In this document: positions 51,416 to 59,429 of the stretch, piece after piece
How the letters are laid out: each line of letters opens with the position of its first letter
Numbering within the stretch: the stretch's first letter is position 1
Source of the DNA: Edaphobacter lichenicola
GTDB lineage: Bacteria; Acidobacteriota; Terriglobia; Terriglobales; Acidobacteriaceae
Length of the DNA stretch: 64,000 bases
NCBI RefSeq assembly: GCF_014201315.1
Contig: NZ_JACHDY010000007.1
Coordinates: forward strand, 124,001 to 188,000
Reading direction: 5' to 3'
Notes under the pieces: model-generated
What the model saw: only the letters and a program-made list of their open reading frames with translations
Database searches by the model: none
What the model was told of the DNA's origin: nothing
Program-made: the position numbers and the translations under genes

Positions 51416-52552
51416 TTAATGATGGAAAAGGCGTAAGCCAGTTCTTACTAGTCTTATGCCAAGCTCCTCGGCGGCTTCCTCAACGTCGGAACTCCTCACG
51501 GAACCACCTGGTTCGACGATTGTGGTGACACCGACCTCGCTTGCGTAGTCAACGTTATCGCGGAAGGGCAAGAATCCGTCAGAAGCCATCGTGATGGCTG
51601 TGAGTTCGCGCAGCCAGCGCTGGCGCCAGGAAGGATCGCCGAAGGATTCCACGGCATCATTCCCAAATGTTGCTGCAAACTCTCTCAGTTGGAGTGGCGT
51701 AATGAATCCTTCGGCGAACCGGATCTCCCAGTTCAGCCGATCCTGTCGCGACATCCCGTTCACCTGCCTCAACTCGTCAACCAATGGATGACGCCGCAGC
51801 CACCAAACACGAGCTTTCTGTGCTGCCAAACGAACACAGTCCACCCGATTCTGTTGGCCGGCTCCAATGCCGATGCACGTGCCATCTTTCGCAAGGGAAA
51901 CGGAATTCGACTGCGTATAACGAAGGGTCACCAAGGCAAGAAGGGCATCCGACGTAGTTGATGCCGAGAGAAGCTGGTCGGCAAAGAGCGCCTGATCGAT
52001 GGGCGTGGAGTCGCGCTGCTGGTCGAGGCGCATGCCGAGGACCTCGCGGCTTTCCCACTCCGGGGCAACATAGGCTGCATCGGCTTCGAACACTAGAAAC
52101 CGCCCATTCTTTTTTGCTGCCAGCTTGGCTAGGACCCCTGGATCAAATCCCGGCGCAACAATAGCGTCCGCGACAACCCGGCTGACAAAATCAGCGAGTT
52201 CATAATCGACTACGTCGGATACCGCGATGACGTCACCAAACGACGATTTCGGGTCGGCGTCGCGGGCACGTACATAAGCCGAAAGGAGCGTATTCTCGCA
52301 GCCTTCCGACACTCCCCATGTTTTTCGCGCGGAGGCATCGAGACGACCCGCAATCGCCACCCCAGCCGGCGATACGTGCTTAAATGACGCCGCAACCGGA
52401 ACAGCCACTGCCTCACGCGCCTCACGCACCAACTGCCATCCGTTAAGAGCATCCAGATAGTTGATAAAGGAAGGTTCGCCATTAACAACGGCTAGTGGTC
52501 GGGGGCCTTCCCCAACACGGGCAACCTGATGAGGATTCATGCCATACCGCAT
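51416..52552 (-). CDS. PurH-like AICAR transformylase domain protein
   Basis: The 378-residue protein corresponds to the C-terminal AICAR formyltransferase half of PurH; the IMP cyclohydrolase half is absent. Motifs are LRYGMNPHQ-like MRYGMNPHQ at the start, SFKHVSPAGVA (the catalytic Lys-His pair, with SPAG replacing the usual NPCG), GDVIAVSDVV, and GIGAGQQNRVDCVRLA, which matches the folate-site loop. The end (ASDGFLPFRDNVDYASEVGVTTIVEPGGSVRSSDVEEAAEELGI) is typical. ATG 52552 has AGGAG 5 bases upstream. It would formylate AICAR in purine synthesis or act on a related substrate. It lies alone between direct repeats and next to an IS110 element, so transfer is possible. Confidence 0.85.
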   Translation of the reverse strand: MRYGMNPHQVARVGEGPRPLAVVNGEPSFINYLDALNGWQLVREAREAVAVPVAASFKHVSPAGVAIAGRLDASARKTWGVSEGCENTLLSAYVRARDADPKSSFGDVIAVSDVVDYELADFVSRVVADAIVAPGFDPGVLAKLAAKKNGRFLVFEADAAYVAPEWESREVLGMRLDQQRDSTPIDQALFADQLLSASTTSDALLALVTLRYTQSNSVSLAKDGTCIGIGAGQQNRVDCVRLAAQKARVWWLRRHPLVDELRQVNGMSRQDRLNWEIRFAEGFITPLQLREFAATFGNDAVESFGDPSWRQRWLRELTAITMASDGFLPFRDNVDYASEVGVTTIVEPGGSVRSSDVEEAAEELGIRLVRTGLRLFHH

Positions 52553-52780
52553 GCGCACTCCTGAACCGATAAAAATCGATCTGGAGCACCCAGGCGTTCG
52601 ACGCGTTCCATTTTGCTTCCTGGTGGTTGTTCCCACCTTCGCCAGTCGCTTTGTTTATTTTAGCTGACATCGGTTGACTGAGTTTTGAATATAGCTTCGT
52701 ACCGATATCCCTCTCGCACCGCCATCCGCTAAGTCGCCAAGCGGCCTGTGCAGAAACAGACCGAAGTTCGTGTGTAGGCC

Positions 52781-52833
52781 GGGGAGGAAGTCTCCTCCCT
52801 CACTCTGGACGCTTCGCGTCCGACGCTACCCAC
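52781..52833 (+). repeat. Direct repeat flanking the PurH-like gene, right copy
   Basis: This is the second copy of the block at 51163, in the same orientation, matching over GGGAGGAAGTCTCCTCCCT, then CTCTGG, CGC and GCTACCC with small differences. The two copies enclose about 1.6 kb with the PurH-like gene. Confidence 0.6.
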
Positions 52834-52849
52834 CTTGTATGTTGCGAAT

Positions 52850-53060
52850 CAGGGCGTAACGATGAAGTTGCGCTTCGGCGGAAAGGCCGTACCCACCTGA
52901 GGCCCGGAGCGATCCTGAGCCTGACGCAGAGAACGGCCACCGTCCCTCTCTTCTTACGCCGTGGAGAATCGGAGGCATAAAGCCTGCATGTTCAAGGTCG
53001 GCGACAAGAGCGAGTCCATGACTGCGGACAGGGACGGGAGCCGAGGCGGAATCTTAACGC
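52850..53060 (+). ncRNA. Candidate IS110 bridge-RNA region
   Basis: IS110-family elements encode a bridge RNA in the non-coding end beside the transposase. The 200 bases before this transposase contain no gene and can fold; for example CCGTCCCT (52940-52947) pairs with AGGGACGG (53030-53037), enclosing an 80-base domain. The limits and the loops are not defined; the assignment rests on position and family knowledge. Confidence 0.3.
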
Positions 53061-53072
53061 CGGAGGCTGTTC

Positions 53073-54079
53073 ATGAGCAAGCGATCCATACTCGTCCAGG
53101 AAACAATGTACTGTGGCATTGATGTCAGTGCCAAGAGTCTCATCGTGGTGATTCAGCGCGGTCATCAGCGAGTCGAGCAGAAGAACTTCCCTAATAATTC
53201 TAATGGGCACAAGGCTCTCATCGTCTGGCTGCGGAAAGCCAAATCGCAGGTTCGAGTGTCGTTGGAAGCAACGGGGATTTACTCTTTGGATCTCGCGTTT
53301 GCACTTGATGCGGCGGAAGGGATCGAAGTCGCAGTCTTGAATCCCAAGGTCGCCAATCGATTCGACGGTCGAAAACTGATGCGGCAGACGCCGAGGTGTT
53401 AGCTGAATATGCTCGTCGGATGCCGTTCACCCCTTGGGTCGCCCCTAGTCTGGGGTCAATGCGGCTGCGCTCAATCGTCCGCCACGTCGAGAGTCTGTCT
53501 GTGCAATGCGCTCAGAATCAGAACCGTCTTCACGCGGCACAAGGCTCCACTTCCACACCCGGCTGCATTGTTCAAGATTTGAAGCGCTCCGTGGCATCCC
53601 TGGAGCTTCGTATCCACAGACTTCGGCATGAAGCAATGGCACTCGTCCGACAGGACGATTTGCTCCGCAAGCGATTTGAGCTGTTGGTAAGCATTCCGGG
53701 CATTGCACAGGTGAGCGCGATGCAATTGCTCGCGGAACTGGCCACCCTGCCGCCAGACCTTACGGTGCGAGAATGGGTCGCACATAGCGGCCTTGATCCT
53801 GCGCATGAAATATCAGGAAGCTCAGTCAGGAAGGCGTCTCGCATCAGCCGTGCGGGGAATCGTCACCTGAGAAGAGCGCTTTATATGCCGGCGCTGGTCG
53901 CATCCCGTTGCGATCCCCACGCAAAAGCCTTTTTCGAAAGCCTGCTGGCGCGAAAGAAAGCTCGTCTACAGGCGCTCATTGCTGTTGCGAGGAAGTTGCT
54001 GCACTCCATATATGGCATATTTCGGAGCGGCCTGAAGTACGAGGGAACAAAGCTATTTCCAAGGATCACCTTGTCCTGA
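53073..54079 (+). pseudogene. IS110-family transposase, frameshifted
   Basis: The transposase is split in two frames. The first part (53073-53402) carries the DEDD RuvC-like start: CGIDVSAKSLIVVI and VSLEATGIYSLDLAFAL. The frame is lost near 53377-53382; shifting by one base restores TDAADAEVLAEYARRMPF, which holds the last catalytic Asp pair. The second part (to 54079) has the helix-hairpin-helix-like SIPGIAQVSAMQLLAELA and the C-terminal serine domain SGSSVRKASRISRAGNRHLRRALYMPAL. GGAGG precedes ATG 53073. One lost or gained base explains the break; programmed frameshifting is not usual in IS110. The element ends are not visible as inverted repeats, as expected. Confidence 0.85.
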
Positions 54080-54365
54080 CACGATCTTCTTCAGAAGCGC
54101 GCGTCTTCCGGCACTGATCCACATCTGACCGATTCGCGGCTATAAACCGGAGTGGATGAGTGCATTGGCCTGAATGCAACAGTTGACAGTTCAGGCTATC
54201 GATGTTCATCGACGCTCGCCGAATTTTCGTTACACGTCGGCACAGGTGCCACTACTCCAGATCATCAGTTCAGGTCGGCTGAGGTGATTCTCGGCAGTTC
54301 CAGCAATTGAAGACAGCGCGGCGAATCCATTCGGCGGACCCGGTCCTGCACTTGTCAGACGTGAG
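54080..54365. other. Non-coding stretch between IS110 and the truncated isomerase gene
   Basis: About 285 bases that probably hold the right end of the IS110 element and the junction with the broken isomerase gene. I see no gene or clear repeat. Confidence 0.4.
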
Positions 54366-54692
54366 CTATACCACCGCTGGGATGCCGAGCTTTTCCGCAA
54401 GCAGGCTGGTTTTCCGGCTCACTTCCCGATCGCGTTTGGCGCGAGCCTGGTCCGAATGTAGCGCATTGCCGTGACAACTCAGCGCGCTTACGGTCGCGCC
54501 ATGATCGGCCAAGATCTTCTGAAACTCGGCGAGAGCCGAGCTGTCTTCGAGCATCGAGAGCTTGCAGTGCGCGTCTCCGGGATAGTTGCCCGTACCGAGT
54601 TCGACCGTGTCGATGCCGATTGTTTTCAATTTATCGAGAACAGCTGAAAGCGAAAGCTGCGATAGCAACGGGGTAAAAACTCCGACATGCAT
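54366..54692 (-). pseudogene. Sugar phosphate isomerase/epimerase, N-terminal fragment
   Basis: The 108-residue product begins like a xylose-isomerase-type TIM barrel (MHVGVFTPLLSQLSLSAVLDKLKTIGIDTVELGTGNYPGDAHC, then FQKILADHGATVSALSCHGNALHSD and AEKLGIPAVV). It stops there, although family members have about 280-350 residues and the metal ligands lie further on. AGGAGAG precedes ATG 54692. The break lies 290 bases from the IS110 transposase, so the missing part was probably removed by an IS-related deletion. Confidence 0.75.
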
Positions 54693-54837
54693 AGCTGGTT
54701 ATCTCTCCTTGAAGCAAAACGGCGGTCATGTATGTCTTCACGCCCGATGAATTTTAAAGACTATTTTCGAGCGCAACTCGCCAGGCGCAGCAGACTTTCA
54801 GCAGCAAGGCTGCTGCCACCAAGCAAACGAACTCGGG

Positions 54838-55887
54838 TTACTTCGCCTGTTCTGGAATCTTCTCGTACTCGGTCCAAACAAATCTCTTCGAATCCGCCGA
54901 CCAGCCGCTGGTATTGCCCGCGCCCTGCCCACCGTGGAAGGTCCTCACCGTCGTCAATTCGGCGCCTTTTTCACCAACTCCGTTCTTGAGGCGCAGCAGC
55001 TTGATCTTCATGCCGTCTCCAATGTACGAATGGTCCGGATGATCCATCGGGTAGGAGATGGTGTAGAGCCACTTGCCATCCCGAGAGATATGCGGAAACC
55101 AGTCCTGCGTGTCCGTGCCATTGGTGATCTTCTCGGCCAGTTTGTCGTCCGGCCCTGCGCCATCGGCCGGCATGCGCCAGGCATCCCACTTGCCTGAGCG
55201 CTTCGAGCAGAAGTAGACCCACTTGCCATCGGCTGAGTACTCGGGACCATCATCCTCTGCTTTGTTTGTGGTCATCCGCAACTCGTCGCTTCCGTCCGAG
55301 TCGATCCGGTAGACGTCGGCATTGTTGTCGACGATCCCCGTGTAAACGAGGTATTTACCATCGGGAGACCACCCATGCAACCAGCCCAGGTGAACTTCAT
55401 GCGCTGTGCTCCCGTCCATATTCATGACCATGACCGGGTTGTGAATATCCGCTGCACTCCTCATATTCTTCGGCAGCGGCAGCGTGATACCCGTGACGGC
55501 GATCTGCTTGCCGTCCCATGAGAGGGCGTGATCGTTGGTGAGGATCGCCTTGGTGGGGTCCCCATAGATCTTCTCGGGTTTCCCCATATTGGCGCCGCTC
55601 ACGGGAATGCGATATATGCTCCCGCCCATGTCGCAAACAAAGTACTTTCCATCGGCGGTCCAGTTCGGAGCATGCCACTCTCCCTCAACGGTGAAGACGG
55701 TCGTCGTGGTCTTCTTCTGTACGTCAAAGATCACAAAATTGGTGCGGTATTTAGCGCCGGACTGAAATGGATTCTGTGCTGAGAGCCCCGCGGAAGCAAA
55801 AAGCAGCCCCAGAAACGGGCCAGAAAGCAATATAAAACTCAAGCGTAGAGACCTCACGATGCTTCCTCCGGGAAACGAGCGAATCAT
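54838..55887 (-). CDS. Exported PD40/TolB-like beta-propeller protein
   Basis: The 349-residue protein has a signal peptide (about 1-37, cleavage near LSAQ) and PD40 repeats: PNWTADGKYFVCDM, ALSWDGKQIAV, HGWSPDGKYLVY, PEYSADGKWVYF, PHISRDGKWLYT, SGWSADSKRFVW. It is a paralogue of 4376-5365. AAGGA lies 4 bases before ATG 55887. It follows the Tat-exported isomerase gene on the same strand after 60 bases and precedes the broken isomerase gene, so it belongs to the carbohydrate locus. A ligand-binding or enzyme-like propeller role is possible; nothing shows catalysis. Confidence 0.8.
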   Translation of the reverse strand: MIRSFPGGSIVRSLRLSFILLSGPFLGLLFASAGLSAQNPFQSGAKYRTNFVIFDVQKKTTTTVFTVEGEWHAPNWTADGKYFVCDMGGSIYRIPVSGANMGKPEKIYGDPTKAILTNDHALSWDGKQIAVTGITLPLPKNMRSAADIHNPVMVMNMDGSTAHEVHLGWLHGWSPDGKYLVYTGIVDNNADVYRIDSDGSDELRMTTNKAEDDGPEYSADGKWVYFCSKRSGKWDAWRMPADGAGPDDKLAEKITNGTDTQDWFPHISRDGKWLYTISYPMDHPDHSYIGDGMKIKLLRLKNGVGEKGAELTTVRTFHGGQGAGNTSGWSADSKRFVWTEYEKIPEQAK

Positions 55888-55947
55888 AGGTTCCTTATCA
55901 ATCTCAACCGGCGGTTTTTGTCATTTCGGAAATCGCGCCGAGCCACC

Positions 55948-56862
55948 CTAACTCAGAAGTGGTTTGAGATAGCGGTAATCGATTTCAGCAGCTTCCATCG
56001 CAGAAACTTCCTTGAACGGCCCTTCCTGCTCCACAAAGATGTGCTTCACCCCAGCCTTGAGCCCCGCTTCGACAATCGGCTTGTAATCAATGCTTCCACG
56101 GCCGAGTTCGGATGACGGCGGCCTGTCAGCGGAAAAGAGCGCGGTGACCGGCTTGGTAATGTTCTTGAAGTCCTTGGCATGCAGCATGGCAATGCGATTG
56201 CCATATCGCCTCAGATATTCAACCGGATCCTTACCGCCGACCTTCATCCATCCACAGTCCAATTCGAATTTCACAACCGATGCGTCGGTCTCCTCGAGCA
56301 GGATGTCGTAGCCTGTTTTACCGTCGCCCACATCCCGGAATTCAATATTGTGATTGTGATAGGCGTACTGCATCCCTGCTGCCTTTGTCTTCTGCCCAAT
56401 TTCATTGGCGTGCGCGGCTACACTTCTGAAATCGTCTGCGGACATGCTGTTCAAGTTCTTGAAGAAGTCCGCAGCCCCCTCATTTTTGGGAGCAAGCATA
56501 GAGCTAACAGCGTATTCCGCTCCCAGTGTTTTGGCGTCATCCAGCAGTTTGTCGGTGTCATCCATCCCAAACCCGAGATGAGCGCTGGGTGCCCGTAGTC
56601 CGGCATCCCGTAGCAAGTCGCGGAATTGTGCGGCGGAGAGTTTTCCAAATCCCGCTGTCTCTACCTCGGAGTAGCCGATCTCTGCGAGCTTCTTGAGAGT
56701 ACCGGCGGGGTCTTTGGTGAGGTCGGCATTCACCATGTAGAGCTGAATGCCGACCGGCAACCCGTGGGTTCTCCGCGTCTGCTGCGAGAAAGCGGCGGCT
56801 GCAAGCGCTCCTCCGGCCAAGGGAATAAAGCGGCGGCGAGAAATCTTCATATTGCTCCGCAT
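55948..56862 (-). CDS. Tat-exported sugar phosphate isomerase/epimerase family protein
   Basis: The 304-residue protein has a twin-arginine signal (SRRRFIPLAGGALAAAAF) and a xylose-isomerase-like TIM barrel. Motifs are VGIQLYMVNADLTKDPAGTLKKLAEIGYSEVETAGF at the start, YAYHNHNIEFRD and VKFELDCGWMKVGG, which carry the usual His, Glu and Asp metal ligands, and VKHIFVEQEG near the end. ATG 56862 has AAGGAGA about 8 bases upstream. Periplasmic members of this family are common beside sugar-oxidising or 3-keto-glycoside enzymes; the substrate here is unknown. It lies between the VOC multidomain gene and the PD40 gene. Confidence 0.85.
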   Translation of the reverse strand: MRSNMKISRRRFIPLAGGALAAAAFSQQTRRTHGLPVGIQLYMVNADLTKDPAGTLKKLAEIGYSEVETAGFGKLSAAQFRDLLRDAGLRAPSAHLGFGMDDTDKLLDDAKTLGAEYAVSSMLAPKNEGAADFFKNLNSMSADDFRSVAAHANEIGQKTKAAGMQYAYHNHNIEFRDVGDGKTGYDILLEETDASVVKFELDCGWMKVGGKDPVEYLRRYGNRIAMLHAKDFKNITKPVTALFSADRPPSSELGRGSIDYKPIVEAGLKAGVKHIFVEQEGPFKEVSAMEAAEIDYRYLKPLLS

Positions 56863-56989
56863 GTGGTGATCTCCTTTATCAATCAGTTGGGTTTTGAGTA
56901 ACGATTCATTTGCTCCGAAGTTCTGGAGATTCCGCACTGCGAGTTCCTTACGGCAGTTTCAAATGAGATGAGATCGACGACGACAGCTG

Positions 56990-59341
56990 TTATTTGGAAG
57001 GATCGGGAGCGGTGAACGGAGAGCAGCAGGGCTCCGAGGTGTGATGGAAGTTCATAAATTCCACGCGAATCCAATCTGGATCGAAGAGATTTAACTGCCC
57101 TTTGCCGTCCAGGCCCACCTGGGTGCCGTCCGACGCTGGCATGCCGGCGAGGCGGCCTGCTTTAGCCAGACGGCCGCTCTCCTTGAGCTTGGTTAGCGTG
57201 TCGTCAACAGAGTTTTCACCGATCGAGAAATGATCAAGCACGCCGAGATACATCTTGCTCATGTTCGCCGGAATGCCCGTCCCTGGGTCGGAAATCAGCA
57301 TATATTCCAGCCAGTCAGTGCTGTCGGGAGACTGCTCGCTTACCCAGTCAACCTTGCCTTTATTTCTCCCGCCCCACCAGTAAGGACGGAAGTCGAGCAA
57401 CGTGCGGTAGAACTTGTCTTCCGCATCTCGGGAGTGGACAAGAAAGCCGATGTGGATGATGTGATGGCCCATAACGTCCGGCGCCACTAACGGCTTGCTG
57501 TGAGGAGGAAGCTGCACGAACTGAACCTTGTTGCCCTCCGGATCCAGGACTTCGAACCAGTGGGAGCCGTCGGATCCTTTTTCCACCTTCTCTGGAGTCT
57601 TCCAGTTGTTGGCGGCTAGATAGCGACGAAGCTGCTCGGCATTTTCGGTGTTCCACGCGCTGTGGTCGAGGCGGTTGACGCCAGCTCCGGCCGGCAATGG
57701 CAGCACTTCGATAAACTGCGTGTCGCTCAGGGCATAACGCACGCCCAGCGGATTCTCAGGATCGGACAACTTCACTGCGCCTATGACCTCGCGGTAGAAG
57801 TGGTCGGTAGCTTCGGGATTCGAAGTGAATACGGTCAAATGCGAGAGCCCTGTAATCTTGGGCCGCTCTACCGCAAGGTACGCGCTCGCTGCGGCGTTCA
57901 GGGGCTTCAGCTCCACATGCGAGAAGACTGCCTTCTCCAACTGGCCGTCATGGTGCGAGGCAACTCCCAGGCCCACATAAAACGGCTCCCCAAAGTGCAG
58001 CTTGATCGAAGCGCCTGTCGGATGCAGCGGCTCGCCCTTCATACTCACGAATAGCGTGATCGTATCGCCACGCTTCTCCAGCCGCACGATCTTGGGAGCA
58101 GCAACGTGGTTACGGGGATCAGCCAAGCTGGCAGCGCGCGACGGTGTCGGATTGGTGTTGGGAGAGTCCGGGTCGAAAGCGATTTCCTGCGTCAAAGCGC
58201 CCTTGCCGGGTCGATACTGCAGCGCCGTGTAACCCGAGCCATGCACCGCCACATACGCTGTCGCCGAGTCAACATCCAGTGTCTGCCGGAACATTACGAC
58301 CGCCTTGCGATGCGGATCCGACTTGCCCGGCGTTGGCGCGGCAAACTCGATATCCGACGTGAGGGAGGCGTCGCCCGATACCTTCTTCCAGATCATATGG
58401 AAAGCGTCGGTCTTGTTCCAAAGATTCATCCCAGCAGATTCGATTGTGTACACGCCGCTTTTCGCATCAAACGACGCCGTGCCGGCGGGATTCGCTTTGC
58501 CAACGTCCGCTTGGTTCTTAAAGATCCCGCCCGGACCCGCCTGCACTACGAGGAATTGCTCCGAGGCCACATCTCCTAAGCCAGATGGTCCTGCGGGTGC
58601 CGGGCCAGACTGCGAAGATGCTGAACTTGTGACAGCGGTAAAGTCGCCTGTGATGCCGAACTCCTTTACTTCGACAGTACCCGCAATCTTGCCCGAGTCA
58701 CCCAGGGTTGCGGTGTAGATGAGGGTCAGCGGAGACCCGTTGTACTCGGATTGATATTGCCAGGTGACCTTATTTCCGTCGACGGTGCCCGTGACCGGGA
58801 GCTCCTTGTCTTGAGGTTTGCAGCTTCCAGTGATCTTGTTTCCGGCGGCGACCAGGTTGCATGGTTGGTCGCTTTCGTTTCCGGCGATGCTTTGATGGAT
58901 GGTCCACTGGCCCGTCACCGCGCTCACCTGCCCTGAACCGGATTGTCCAGCAGCCGCCTGCCCAGGCTGCGAAGTTGCTGAGCTTGTGACAGCAGTAAAG
59001 TCGCCTGTGATGCCGAACTCCTTTACTTCGACAGTACCCGCAATCTTGCTCGAGTCACCCAGGGTTGCGGTGTAGACGAGGGTCAGCGGAGACCCGTTGT
59101 ACTCGGATTGATATTGCCAGGTGACCTTATTTCCGTCGACGGTGCCCGTGACCGGGAGCTCCTTGTCTTGAGGTTTGCAGCTTCCAGTGATCTTGTTTCC
59201 GGCGGCGACCAGGTTGCATGGCTGGTCGCTTTCGTTTCCGGCGATGCTTTGATGGATGGTCCACTGCCCTGTGAGGTTCGGCGCTGCGTATGCAGACGAA
59301 GCTAACAGGAAAGCAGATATTGCGAGAAGTCTCTTCATCAT
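56990..59341 (-). CDS. Exported multidomain protein: duplicated beta domain, DUF1349-like domain, VOC module
   Basis: The 783-residue protein has a signal peptide (1-19), then two nearly identical beta domains of about 100 residues (about 22-125 and 141-244, each with GQWTIHQSIAGNESDQPCNL and two Cys). A lectin-like/DUF1349-type domain follows (about 260-490: TDAFHMIWKKVSGDASLTSDIEF, RKAVVMFRQTLDVDSATAYVAVHG); in Acidobacteriota this domain is often fused to PD40 propellers. The C-terminal 270 residues are a two-part VOC/glyoxalase fold (GLSHLTVFTSNPEATDHFYREVIGA and HIIHIGFLVHSRDAEDKFYRTLLDFRPYWW), with a His and a Glu in metal-ligand positions. The function is unknown; it sits in the sugar locus. 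Confidence 0.8.
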   Translation of the reverse strand: MMKRLLAISAFLLASSAYAAPNLTGQWTIHQSIAGNESDQPCNLVAAGNKITGSCKPQDKELPVTGTVDGNKVTWQYQSEYNGSPLTLVYTATLGDSSKIAGTVEVKEFGITGDFTAVTSSATSQPGQAAAGQSGSGQVSAVTGQWTIHQSIAGNESDQPCNLVAAGNKITGSCKPQDKELPVTGTVDGNKVTWQYQSEYNGSPLTLIYTATLGDSGKIAGTVEVKEFGITGDFTAVTSSASSQSGPAPAGPSGLGDVASEQFLVVQAGPGGIFKNQADVGKANPAGTASFDAKSGVYTIESAGMNLWNKTDAFHMIWKKVSGDASLTSDIEFAAPTPGKSDPHRKAVVMFRQTLDVDSATAYVAVHGSGYTALQYRPGKGALTQEIAFDPDSPNTNPTPSRAASLADPRNHVAAPKIVRLEKRGDTITLFVSMKGEPLHPTGASIKLHFGEPFYVGLGVASHHDGQLEKAVFSHVELKPLNAAASAYLAVERPKITGLSHLTVFTSNPEATDHFYREVIGAVKLSDPENPLGVRYALSDTQFIEVLPLPAGAGVNRLDHSAWNTENAEQLRRYLAANNWKTPEKVEKGSDGSHWFEVLDPEGNKVQFVQLPPHSKPLVAPDVMGHHIIHIGFLVHSRDAEDKFYRTLLDFRPYWWGGRNKGKVDWVSEQSPDSTDWLEYMLISDPGTGIPANMSKMYLGVLDHFSIGENSVDDTLTKLKESGRLAKAGRLAGMPASDGTQVGLDGKGQLNLFDPDWIRVEFMNFHHTSEPCCSPFTAPDPSK
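58612..59272 (-). repeat. Near-identical 357-bp tandem duplication inside a gene
   Basis: Bases 58612-58915 and 58969-59272 match with an offset of 357 and only about six or seven differences, so the duplication of 119 codons is recent. It keeps the frame and doubles the N-terminal beta domain. Confidence 0.9.
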
Positions 59342-59429
59342 GAGTCACCTTTTGAATTTCCGGTATGGAATGGATCAATTGCGATGCAAACTTCGCCGGG
59401 ATGTCCGTTGAAGTTCGCATCGGAACGGG

